Part shown: piece by piece, positions 8,591 through 15,610 of the stretch
Position numbering within the stretch: the first letter of the stretch is position 1
How the letters are laid out: every line of letters starts with the position of its first letter
Assembly: GCF_001705035.1 (NCBI RefSeq)
Contig: NZ_MCIG01000027.1
Location: forward strand, 1 to 35,569
DNA length: 35,569 nucleotides
Direction of reading: 5' to 3'
Source of the DNA: Curtobacterium sp. UCD-KPL2560
Lineage (GTDB): Bacteria; Actinomycetota; Actinomycetes; Actinomycetales; Microbacteriaceae
Position numbers and translations under genes: made by a program
Notes under the pieces: generated by a model
Databases searched by the model: none
Told to the model about the DNA's origin: nothing
Seen by the model: the letters and a program-made list of their open reading frames with translations, nothing else

Positions 8591-10144
8591 CTACGCGTCC
8601 GTGCGCTCCCACGGCGCCGGGAACGGGAAGTACTTCTCGAGGAAGTCCGTCACGCGCTCCGTGCGCTCCTCGTCCGAGACCTCCGGGAAGCTCCCGTCGT
8701 TCAGGCAGAAGAAGTCGACGTCGCGCTTCTTGAGCAGGTCCTGGAGCGCCTTGAGCCCGGACTGCATGGTCGTGTCGATGTACCGCACCGGAGCGTTCTC
8801 CTGCACGATCGCCCGACCCGTGAGCAGCGCGTAGTAGTGGTACAGCGAGTTCGTGACGGAGATGTTCTCGGCGGCCCGGAACCGCGACGCGGCGGTCGCC
8901 CGGAACTCGTCCGCGAACTCGTGCTCCATCTCGGTCAGGATCGACGCGCGCAGGGGCGTCGGCGCGTGTTCGAGGTGCCTCGTGGTCACCGCACCGAAGC
9001 GTTGCTGCAGCAGCCGCCGGTTGACACGGGCCGAGTTCTCGAACCCGCTGCGCGCCGGGTTGTTCGAGCCGAGTCCGATGCGGGTCGTCGCGAGGATGAA
9101 CTTCGTCACGGACCCCGGGCTGAAGAACACCGACGGGTCGACCGTGCGCCCGAAGAACATGTCGTCGTTCGAGTAGATGAAGTGCTCGCTGATGCCCGGG
9201 ATGTGGTGCAGCTGCGACTCGACGGCCTGCGAGTTGTGCGTCGGCAGGACGGAGGGGTCGGCGAAGAACTCCTCGCTGCGGACGATGCGGACCTTGGGGT
9301 GGTCGGCGAGCCACTTCGGCGCCGGCGAATCCGTGGCGATGTAGATCTGCCGGATCCAGGGCGCGAACGTGTGCACCGACCGGAGCGCGTACTTCAGCTC
9401 GTCGATCTGCCGGAACCGCGCGGGGGCGTCGTCGCCCTCGCCGAGCACCGCGTTCGCCTGCGCTGCCTGACGGGCGCGCTGGTACTCGATCGCGTTGCCG
9501 TCCACCCACGAGAACACGATGTCGATCGGGAACCGGATGTCCGAGACGTGGTCGTCGAACATGTGCTCGACGGTGCGCCAGGTCCGGCCGTAGCGCTCGA
9601 TGTCGACCAGGACGAACTCGTCGACCGGCAGGCTGCGGCGCATGAGCGCGTTCTCGACCGGGGCGAGGACCTCGGTGTCCGTCACCCGCCAGAACTCGAC
9701 CTGCACGCTCGTCTCGGCGCCGTAGCGGAGACGGCCGAGCGGCTCGAGCCGCGGGCGGAACACGCGCAGGACGGGCTCTTCCGGCGAGCCGAGGCCGTCG
9801 TCGATGACGAGCACGGCGGGCTCCCCCGGCGGCTTCGCGTAGAACGGCTCGTTCGCCGACGCCGCCATGATCGCACTCTCGGCGCGCTGCCGGTCGCGCT
9901 CGTCGAGCGCGATCACCGGCCGCTGGTCGTTGCCACGGATGAGCAGGTGGTCGACGTCACCGGCGGTGAGCGCGTCGTCGAGGAACAGGAGGTCCTCGAT
10001 CATCGACTGCTGGGGCGTGAGGTGCCCGTTCACCAACGTGAGGCGGCCCTTCCGGACCACGACGTCGGGACGGTCGAGACCGCCGGAGGACGGTCGAGGG
10101 TTCAGCAGAGGACTCTCGGTCGCCGGCTCGGTCTCGTGGCTCAT
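8591..10144 (-). CDS. Stealth-family sugar-phosphate transferase
   Basis: Member of the Stealth family, D-hexose-1-phosphoryltransferases related to capsular polysaccharide phosphotransferases and to human GlcNAc-1-phosphotransferase. The 517 residues show the conserved regions in order: CR1 IDIVFSWVDGN (207-217), CR2 with DELKYALRSV and APWIRQIYIATD (248-272), CR3 with HNSQAVESQLHHIPG and FIYSNDDMFFG (303-332), and a C-terminal CR4-like segment ending in phenylalanine- and proline-rich sequence. About 200 N-terminal residues precede CR1 and are not recognised. No signal peptide or membrane helix is seen. On the minus strand GAAGGG lies just upstream of the ATG at 10144. No polysaccharide genes flank it, so acceptor and donor are unknown. 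Confidence 0.9.
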   Translation of the reverse strand: MSHETEPATESPLLNPRPSSGGLDRPDVVVRKGRLTLVNGHLTPQQSMIEDLLFLDDALTAGDVDHLLIRGNDQRPVIALDERDRQRAESAIMAASANEPFYAKPPGEPAVLVIDDGLGSPEEPVLRVFRPRLEPLGRLRYGAETSVQVEFWRVTDTEVLAPVENALMRRSLPVDEFVLVDIERYGRTWRTVEHMFDDHVSDIRFPIDIVFSWVDGNAIEYQRARQAAQANAVLGEGDDAPARFRQIDELKYALRSVHTFAPWIRQIYIATDSPAPKWLADHPKVRIVRSEEFFADPSVLPTHNSQAVESQLHHIPGISEHFIYSNDDMFFGRTVDPSVFFSPGSVTKFILATTRIGLGSNNPARSGFENSARVNRRLLQQRFGAVTTRHLEHAPTPLRASILTEMEHEFADEFRATAASRFRAAENISVTNSLYHYYALLTGRAIVQENAPVRYIDTTMQSGLKALQDLLKKRDVDFFCLNDGSFPEVSDEERTERVTDFLEKYFPFPAPWERTDA

Positions 10145-10189
10145 CCATGCCCTTCGGGTCGCCGTCGGGCCCTGCGCCCGACCTTCCCG

Positions 10190-10195
10190 ATCCTA
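10190..10195 (-). promoter_or_regulatory. Possible -10 element of the Stealth gene
   Basis: TAGGAT on the minus strand lies 45 bases before the Stealth ATG and would give a 5' leader of about 40 bases with a GAAGGG ribosome site. No clear -35 is seen. Confidence 0.35.
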
Positions 10196-10319
10196 CCGTC
10201 CGGACGGCGGCCCGGTCCGCGCGGCACCGCTGGGCCGCCCGGCCTGCGGGAGGCGGGTGCCCGGGTGCGGTCTGGAGGCCGGTCCCGGCTCCGTCCCGCG
10301 GCCGGCGGTCGGTCGCCGG

Positions 10320-10769
10320 TCAGGGACGGGAGGCGGTGGTCGCGTCCGTCCCGCGGGGCACCTTCACGACGATCCCCACGACGATGAACAGGGCCGCGGC
10401 GAGCAGCTGCAGGGCTGCCCAGACCTGCCCCGGGATCGGCACGACCACCACGGGGTTCCAGCACACCGCGATCGCGGCGGTCAGCACCGCGGCCCACCAG
10501 ACCCGCCCGCGCACGGCGAAGACGAGCACGATCAGCGCGAGCACCGTGATGCCCCAGCGCGCGAACACGAACGCCGACGAGTCGATCACGGCGACGCAGG
10601 CGAGCAGGACGATCGCTGCCAGCAGCGACGGGGCCAGGGCGGGACGCGTGTACCCGGGTGTGCCCGTGGCACCGCCCACGGGGGCCGTGCGACCCGCGGC
10701 GGACCGGGTCGGACCCGCCGGGACGCCGTGCAGCGACGACCCCGCCGGGGGGCGACCCTTCCGCGCCAT
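10320..10769 (-). CDS. Small membrane protein, DUF6804-like
   Basis: 149-residue protein with a basic, Gly/Pro-rich N-terminal tail of about 45 residues followed by three or four hydrophobic helices (roughly 48-63, 70-88, 90-106, 118-136). The WNP in the third loop and overall pattern resemble the uncharacterised DUF6804 family of actinobacterial membrane proteins; this family call is from memory of the pattern, not a search. Its ATG overlaps the stop of the upstream SGNH hydrolase by one base (TGATG), making it the third gene of a tightly packed operon. Function unknown. Confidence 0.72.
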   Translation of the reverse strand: MARKGRPPAGSSLHGVPAGPTRSAAGRTAPVGGATGTPGYTRPALAPSLLAAIVLLACVAVIDSSAFVFARWGITVLALIVLVFAVRGRVWWAAVLTAAIAVCWNPVVVVPIPGQVWAALQLLAAALFIVVGIVVKVPRGTDATTASRP

Positions 10770-11368
10770 CAGGCGTCGGCCTCCTCGAGGTCGATCGCCT
10801 GGATCGGTCGGGACATCGGCGGGAGCCCGCGCAGACGCTCGAGTGCCGGGACGAGCTCGTCGACGACGGCGCGGTAGCCGTCCTCGGTCAGGTGCAGGCC
10901 GTCCTCGGTGAAGCGTTCGTCGAGGTGGTCACCGTCGGCCAGCGCCGGCCACAGGTCGAGGTACTGCGCGTGGCACGTGGCGACGAACTGGCGCAGGTGC
11001 CGGTTCGCCTCCTCGATCTTGGCGGACCAGTCTGCCTGGCGCGGCAGGATCGACACGAGGAGCAGGCGGACGCCCGGCAGCTCGCGGCGGAGGGTGACGA
11101 GGATCGACTCGACGCCGCGGACGACGTGCTCGACGCTCGACCGGTGGTTGCCGAAGTCGTTCGTGCCGATGAGGAGCACGATCGACTCGGGCTTCGCGGC
11201 GACCACGTCGTCGAGGCGCGCGAGCACGCCGTCGGTGGTGTCACCCCCGACACCCTGGTTGACGGTGCGTTCGCCCGGGAGCCACTGGTCCCACGACCCC
11301 TGCTCGGTGATGCTGTCGCCGAGGAACAGGACGGTGCCCTGGTGCTCGGTCGCGGCCTGCGCGGTCAT
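10769..11368 (-). CDS. SGNH/GDSL-type hydrolase
   Basis: 199-residue esterase/lipase-like protein of the SGNH superfamily, without a signal peptide and so probably cytoplasmic. Visible blocks are GDSI with the nucleophile Ser19, GVGGDTT around Gly41 (oxyanion hole), GTND with Asn70, and DGLHLTEDG with Asp156 and His159. It resembles short GDSL enzymes that deacylate small esters or lysophospholipids; the substrate is unknown. GAGGAGG precedes the ATG, which overlaps the stop of the upstream SDR gene by four bases (ATGA), and its own stop overlaps the next gene, so the three genes are co-transcribed and coupled. Confidence 0.88.
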   Translation of the reverse strand: MTAQAATEHQGTVLFLGDSITEQGSWDQWLPGERTVNQGVGGDTTDGVLARLDDVVAAKPESIVLLIGTNDFGNHRSSVEHVVRGVESILVTLRRELPGVRLLLVSILPRQADWSAKIEEANRHLRQFVATCHAQYLDLWPALADGDHLDERFTEDGLHLTEDGYRAVVDELVPALERLRGLPPMSRPIQAIDLEEADA

Positions 11369-12897
11369 GCTGCCTCCTCGTGTGCGGGTTGCTGGGTCCC
11401 ATCATGCTGGGTCCAGTTCCGCCCCGTCGACTCCGTGTGCTCGGACTCCCGCTCGGCGGCCGCCGTGATCCGCTCGACCATGCCGGGGAAGATCACGCCG
11501 TGGAAGGGCAGGATCCCGTACCAGTACAGCCGACCGGACAGGCCCTGCGGGAAGTAGATAGCACGCTGGTGGTAGTCGCTGCCGCCGGCCTCGTTCGGGG
11601 TGACGGTCATCTCGAGCCACGCGCGGCCCGGCGACTTGAACTCGGCGCGGAGGCGGAGGTACCGGCCGCGCTCGAGGCGTTCGACGCGCCACCAGTCGAG
11701 TGCGTCGCCCTGCTCGAGGCGCTTCGGGTCGCGACGGCCGCGGCTCAGGCCGACCCCGCCGGCGAGCTTGTCCATCCAGCCGCGGGCGACCCACGCCAGC
11801 GGGAACGAGTACCAGCCGTTGTCGCCGCCGATGCCCTCGACGACGCGCCAGACGTCCTCGGCGGACGCGGACGTGTGCCGTCGGCGGTCGTCGACGTAGA
11901 CGGTGTGGCCCGCCCAGTCGGGGTCGCTCGGCAGCGGGTCGGCGGGGGTGGCCGACAGGGTCGCGCTCCGCCAGCTCGTCTCGACCTCGCCCGACCGCAT
12001 CCGCGCGAGCGCCAGACGGACCGCACGTCGGTACGAGGTGAGCCCGCCCTCGGGCCGGGGCACGAGGTCGTCGATGTCGTGCTCGCGCTGGACGCACTCG
12101 AACTGCAGCGACTCGATGATCGGCGTCGCGAGCTTCTTCGGGATGGGGGTCACGATGTTGAACCAGTGCGCGGACAGCCCGGGGGTCAGGACGGGCAGCA
12201 CCGTGAAGCGCCGCTGGGGCAGCTTCGCCTCGACCGCGTAGCCGTTGAGCATCTGCCCGTACTTGAGGACGTCGGGACCGCCGATGTCGAAGGTCCGGTT
12301 CACGTCGGCGGGGATGTCGAGCGCGGCGACGAGGTAGTACAGGACGTCGCGCACCGCGATCGGCTGGATCCGGTTCCGGACCCACCGGGGCGCCGGCATC
12401 CACGGCAGGACGTCGGTCACGTGGCGGATCATCTCGAACGAGGTGCTCCCCGAGCCGATGACGACGCCGGCCTGGTACGCGATCGTCGGGACGCCCGACG
12501 CGAGCAGCACGTCGCCGACCTCCTTGCGGCTGCGGAGGTGCTTCGACAGCTCGCCCTCCGGGTGCAGGCCACCGAGGTACACGAAGCGCCGCACCCCGGC
12601 GTCCCGGCCCTCGCGCGCCATCGTCTCCACGGCGTCGCGCTCGGCCTGCTCGAAGTCGCCGTCTGCGCCCATCGCGTGCGCCAGGTAGTAGACGGCCTCG
12701 ACGCCCTGCACGGCGGCACGGACGGCCTCGGCGTCCTGCAGGTCACCCGCGGCGACCTCGACGTCGTCGTGCCAGGGGACGTCCTGCAGCTTCCGCGGGG
12801 TGCGGACGAACACCCGGACCTGGTGTCCGGCTTCGAGGAGACGGGGGACGAGCCGACCACCGATGTAGCCGGTGGCGCCGGTGACGAGGACCTGCAT
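11365..12897 (-). CDS. SDR-family NAD(P)-binding protein with DUF2867 domain
   Basis: 510-residue two-domain protein. Residues 1 to about 300 are an atypical short-chain dehydrogenase (NmrA/NAD-dependent epimerase-like) with the nucleotide-binding motif GATGYIG (7-13). The rest, with WRVVEGIGGDNGWY and WWRVERLERGRYLRLRAEFKSPG, matches the DUF2867 (SRPBCC-like) domain often fused to such SDRs. The exact reaction is unknown; relatives are annotated as NAD(P)H-binding proteins or predicted sugar epimerases. The start at 12897 is chosen because the frame upstream runs into deoC on the other strand, and a -10 hexamer lies seven bases before this ATG. It leads a three-gene operon. Confidence 0.9.
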   Translation of the reverse strand: MQVLVTGATGYIGGRLVPRLLEAGHQVRVFVRTPRKLQDVPWHDDVEVAAGDLQDAEAVRAAVQGVEAVYYLAHAMGADGDFEQAERDAVETMAREGRDAGVRRFVYLGGLHPEGELSKHLRSRKEVGDVLLASGVPTIAYQAGVVIGSGSTSFEMIRHVTDVLPWMPAPRWVRNRIQPIAVRDVLYYLVAALDIPADVNRTFDIGGPDVLKYGQMLNGYAVEAKLPQRRFTVLPVLTPGLSAHWFNIVTPIPKKLATPIIESLQFECVQREHDIDDLVPRPEGGLTSYRRAVRLALARMRSGEVETSWRSATLSATPADPLPSDPDWAGHTVYVDDRRRHTSASAEDVWRVVEGIGGDNGWYSFPLAWVARGWMDKLAGGVGLSRGRRDPKRLEQGDALDWWRVERLERGRYLRLRAEFKSPGRAWLEMTVTPNEAGGSDYHQRAIYFPQGLSGRLYWYGILPFHGVIFPGMVERITAAAERESEHTESTGRNWTQHDGTQQPAHEEAA

Positions 12898-12904
12898 GCA
12901 GGGC

Positions 12905-12910
12905 ACGGTA
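12905..12910 (-). promoter_or_regulatory. -10 element of the SDR operon (leaderless)
   Basis: TACCGT on the minus strand, seven bases before the ATG at 12897, predicts a leaderless transcript. It lies back to back with the deoC -10 at 12928-12933. Confidence 0.55.
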
Positions 12911-12927
12911 CGCGCGCCGCCTCCGGG

Positions 12928-12933
12928 TAGGCT
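12928..12933 (+). promoter_or_regulatory. deoC -10 element (leaderless)
   Basis: TAGGCT is followed by six bases and then the deoC GTG at 12940, so the predicted first transcribed base is the G of the start codon. No ribosome site precedes this GTG. Confidence 0.6.
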
Positions 12934-12939
12934 TGCCGG

Positions 12940-13686
12940 GTGGACAACGCAGCCTCCCCCGCCGGTCCGGTCGCCCTCGACGCCGATGCCGTCCGTGCCC
13001 TCATCGACCACGCGATCCTCAAGCCCGAGCTGACCCGCGACGACGTCGACGCGCAGCTCGACGAGGCCGCGGCGCACCGCGTGTTCAGCGTGTGCGTCCG
13101 TCCGAGCGACGTCGCGCACGCGGTCGAACGCCTCCGCGGCACCGGCGTCGGCGTCGGGACGGTCATCGGCTTCCCGCACGGCACCACGACCACCGCGACC
13201 AAGGTCGCCGAGTCGCTGCAGGCACTCGCCGACGGCGCGTTCGAGCTCGACATGGTGCAGGACATCGGCGCCGCCCGCTCCGGCGACTGGGCCCGCGTCG
13301 AGCAGGACGTCCGCGCGGTCGTCGACGCCGCCGGTGACACCGTCGTCAAGGTGATCCTCGAGACCGCGTTCCTCACCGACGACGAGGTCGTCGCCGCCTG
13401 CCGTGCCGCGCAGTCGGCCGGTGCCGCGTTCGTGAAGACCTCGACGGGCTTCGCCGGCGGCGGCGCGACCGTCGAGCACATCCGCCTCATGCGCGAGACC
13501 GTCGGGCCCGACACGGGCGTCAAGGCCTCCGGCGGTGTCCGCGGCCTCGACACCCTGCTCGCGATGGTCGAGGCGGGTGCGGACCGCATCGGCACGAGCG
13601 CGTCGGCACGCATCCTCGACGAGGTCGCCCACCGCGCCGCGACGGGCACCGCGTCGACCGCGGGCGACGACACGTCGTCCTACTGA
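12940..13686 (+). CDS. deoC: Deoxyribose-phosphate aldolase
   Basis: Class I aldolase that splits 2-deoxyribose 5-phosphate into glyceraldehyde 3-phosphate and acetaldehyde, the last step of deoxynucleoside catabolism. The 248 residues show the Schiff-base lysine in FVKTSTGF (Lys166) and the relay lysine in VKASGGVR (Lys195), with IGFPHG at 76-81. The GTG start is consistent with a -10 element six bases upstream and no Shine-Dalgarno. It diverges from the SDR operon with only 42 bases between the two start codons. A strong hairpin follows. No other deo genes are in the window. Confidence 0.95.
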   Translation: MDNAASPAGPVALDADAVRALIDHAILKPELTRDDVDAQLDEAAAHRVFSVCVRPSDVAHAVERLRGTGVGVGTVIGFPHGTTTTATKVAESLQALADGAFELDMVQDIGAARSGDWARVEQDVRAVVDAAGDTVVKVILETAFLTDDEVVAACRAAQSAGAAFVKTSTGFAGGGATVEHIRLMRETVGPDTGVKASGGVRGLDTLLAMVEAGADRIGTSASARILDEVAHRAATGTASTAGDDTSSY

Positions 13687-13692
13687 CGTCGA

Positions 13693-13723
13693 CCCGCCCA
13701 CCCGGCACAGCCGGGTGGGCGGG
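13693..13723 (+). terminator. Hairpin terminator after deoC
   Basis: CCCGCCCACCCGGC (13693-13706) pairs perfectly with GCCGGGTGGGCGGG (13710-13723) around a three-base loop, seven bases after the deoC stop. No T run. It separates deoC from the ROK gene. Nothing else was recognised in 13724-13849. Confidence 0.8.
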
Positions 13724-13849
13724 ACACCCTGCTCCCGTCCGCACCTGCGATCGAGAGCACCCACCACCACCGGACCGAGCCGTGCCGGACGCGACGAACG
13801 TCACCGAGCCGGGCCGGGCCTCCCGTCCATCCGCCGCATCGGAGCGCGC

Positions 13850-14833
13850 ATGACCACCACCTCGTCCCCGGAACCGGCGACCACCGGTCCGACCACCGCC
13901 GGCGCACGCCTGGCCCTCGCCGTCGACCTGGGCGGCACGAAGGTCGAGGCGGCCCTCGTCTCCGACGACGGCGTCGTCCTGCCGGCCACGCGCTTCCGCA
14001 GCCCGACCGGGCCCGGCCGGACCTCGGAGGAGCTGCAGGCCGCAGTCGACCAGGTCGTCACGAGCGCCCTCGCGGCGCTGCCCGCGGACGCCGAACTGGT
14101 CGGTGTCGGCGTCGGCTCGGCGGGACCGGTCGACGAGCAGCACGGCCTGGTGTCGCCGCTCAACATGCCCGTCTGGCGCGGCTACCCGCTGCGCGACCGT
14201 GTCGCCGCGCACGTGCCGGCCGGTGTGCCGGTGACGCTCCGCATGGACGGCCTCGCGATCACGCTCGCCGAGCACTGGGTCGGCGCCGCGCAGGGCCACG
14301 ACCACGTGATGGGCATGATCGTGTCGACCGGTGTCGGCGGCGGGCTGATCCTGCACGGACGCACCGTGAGCGGGCCCACCGGCAACGCCGGGCACATCGG
14401 GCACGTCGAGTGCGGCGGGTACGACGACCCGTGCGCCTGCGGTGGGACCGGCTGCCTCGAGGCCGTCGCGAGCGGCCCGAAGACCGTCGCCTGGGCCCGA
14501 CGCCAGGGCTTCACCGGGACCACGGGCGAGGAGCTCGCGGCTGCGTACGCCGCCGGCGACGAGGTCGCGGTCGCAGCCGTCCGGCGCAGTGGTCGGGCGC
14601 TCGGACAGGCCATCGCGTCCGCCGCGAGCCTGGTCGACCTCGAGGTCGTCGCGATCGGCGGCGGGTTCTCGCACGTCAGCCCCGACCTGTTCGCGTACGC
14701 CCGCGAGGCGGTCGCCGAGCGCGTCGAGTTCGGGTTCGTGACGAAGGTGCAGATCGTGCCGACCGGGCTGTCGCAGGACGGGCCGCTCATCGGTGCAGCC
14801 GCGCTCGTGCACCGGGCCGACGTGCTGCGCTGA
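13850..14833 (+). CDS. ROK-family sugar kinase (glucokinase-like)
   Basis: 327-residue ROK protein without an N-terminal helix-turn-helix, so an enzyme rather than a repressor. The ATP-binding motif DLGGTK is at 26-31, and the zinc-binding cluster GHVECGG..CACGGTGCLE spans about 184-204. The catalytic aspartate region reads RMDGLAITLAE: Asp133 is kept, but the residue before it is Met where most ROK kinases have Asn. Related enzymes phosphorylate glucose, mannose, allose or N-acetylmannosamine; the sugar here is not determined. The open frame begins far upstream inside deoC; the ATG at 13850 is chosen for the GGAG eight bases ahead and because homology starts there. Confidence 0.9.
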   Translation: MTTTSSPEPATTGPTTAGARLALAVDLGGTKVEAALVSDDGVVLPATRFRSPTGPGRTSEELQAAVDQVVTSALAALPADAELVGVGVGSAGPVDEQHGLVSPLNMPVWRGYPLRDRVAAHVPAGVPVTLRMDGLAITLAEHWVGAAQGHDHVMGMIVSTGVGGGLILHGRTVSGPTGNAGHIGHVECGGYDDPCACGGTGCLEAVASGPKTVAWARRQGFTGTTGEELAAAYAAGDEVAVAAVRRSGRALGQAIASAASLVDLEVVAIGGGFSHVSPDLFAYAREAVAERVEFGFVTKVQIVPTGLSQDGPLIGAAALVHRADVLR

Positions 14834-14834
14834 G

Positions 14835-14856
14835 CCGAGGCACCGGCGGTGCTCGG
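14835..14856 (+). terminator. Hairpin after the ROK gene
   Basis: CCGAGGCACC and GGTGCTCGG pair around GGC with one bulged G, beginning one base after the ROK stop codon. It is a plausible weak terminator. Confidence 0.45.
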
Positions 14857-14896
14857 TCGCTCTCCACAGGGGGTGCAGCCGACGGGCATGGTCGGG

Positions 14897-14902
14897 CAGG
14901 AT
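14897..14902 (+). promoter_or_regulatory. Possible -10 element of the AbiEi-like gene
   Basis: CAGGAT lies six bases before a GTG at 14909, the same spacing as other leaderless genes in the window, although its first base departs from TANNNT. It favours the GTG over the ATG at 14888. Confidence 0.35.
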
Positions 14903-14908
14903 GAGCGG

Positions 14909-15469
14909 GTGTCGTCGCCCCGCCTCGTGACCAGCGACGACTGGCCGGTCGCCGAGCTGCACGCGGCGGTCCTCGCCGGGGAGCTCGTCGCGGTGGGGCC
15001 GTGCTGGGCCTCCCCCGCCGAGCCCCAGGACCCTGCCCTCCGAGCCGCTGCGCACGGCTGGCGTCTGCCGGACCCGCGGCTCGTCGCGAGCGGGCGCAGT
15101 GCCGCCTGGATCTGGGGCGCGTGCTCGCGGGCACCCGAGCCCCTCGAGGTCAGCCTGCCGTCGCGCGTCCGCGTGCCGGTGGACCCGGACGTGCGCCTGC
15201 GCGAGGTCCGACTCCCGCCGACCGACGTCGTCCGGTTCGGGACGGTCGCCGTCACCACACCGTTGCGCACGGCGGTCGACCTGCTCCGGGTGCAGGACGG
15301 CTTCGACGACGCGTCCGCCGGTGCGGTGCACGGCCTGCTGGTGACCGGCACGGTCGACGAGGACGCCGTGCACGCGGCGCTCGACGCGCTCGGTACCGTC
15401 CCGATGGTGCGCCAGGCCGCACGACGGCTCCGGACCCTGACCGGCCGAGCCGGACCGAACCGGTCCTGA
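14909..15469 (+). CDS. AbiEi-like antitoxin family protein (orphan)
   Basis: 186 residues from the GTG at 14909, or 193 from an ATG at 14888. The pattern ASGRSAAWIWG, then LPSRVRVP, then VAVTTPLRTAVDLLR, matches actinobacterial proteins annotated as type IV toxin-antitoxin AbiEi-family antitoxins, which combine a DNA-binding segment with an antitoxin domain. The N-terminal winged-helix part looks short. No AbiEii-type nucleotidyltransferase toxin lies beside it: the neighbours are a ROK kinase and rel. It may therefore be a solitary regulator. The family call is by pattern only. Its 3' end faces the rel gene across a tandem repeat. Confidence 0.65.
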   Translation: MSSPRLVTSDDWPVAELHAAVLAGELVAVGPCWASPAEPQDPALRAAAHGWRLPDPRLVASGRSAAWIWGACSRAPEPLEVSLPSRVRVPVDPDVRLREVRLPPTDVVRFGTVAVTTPLRTAVDLLRVQDGFDDASAGAVHGLLVTGTVDEDAVHAALDALGTVPMVRQAARRLRTLTGRAGPNRS

Positions 15470-15515
15470 CCGGCAGGTCAGCCCGACCGGGGTGGGTGGC
15501 ACAGCGGCGCGCCGG

Positions 15516-15610
15516 CCCGGAGGGCTCGGCCGCACGACGACCCGGAGGCTCGGCCGCACGACGACCCGGAGGCTCAGCCCGCGCTGACCCGGAGGTTCAG
15601 CCCGCGCTGA
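15516..15610. repeat. 23-25-bp tandem repeat reaching into rel
   Basis: Four units each begin CCCGGAGG: 15516-15540 (25 bases), 15541-15564 (24), 15565-15587 (23) and 15588-15610 (23). Units 1-2 end CCGCACGACGA and units 3-4 end GCCCGCGCTGA, so there are two sub-types. The fourth unit contains the rel stop codon (15597-15599) and last codons, and unit 3 repeats that end, so the array appears to include a duplicated rel 3' terminus. Confidence 0.85.

Noticed and set aside
15516-15610. CRISPR array
   Set aside because: Units are contiguous without spacers, only 23-25 bases long, and no cas genes are near. The same applies to the arrays at 1641 and 8489.
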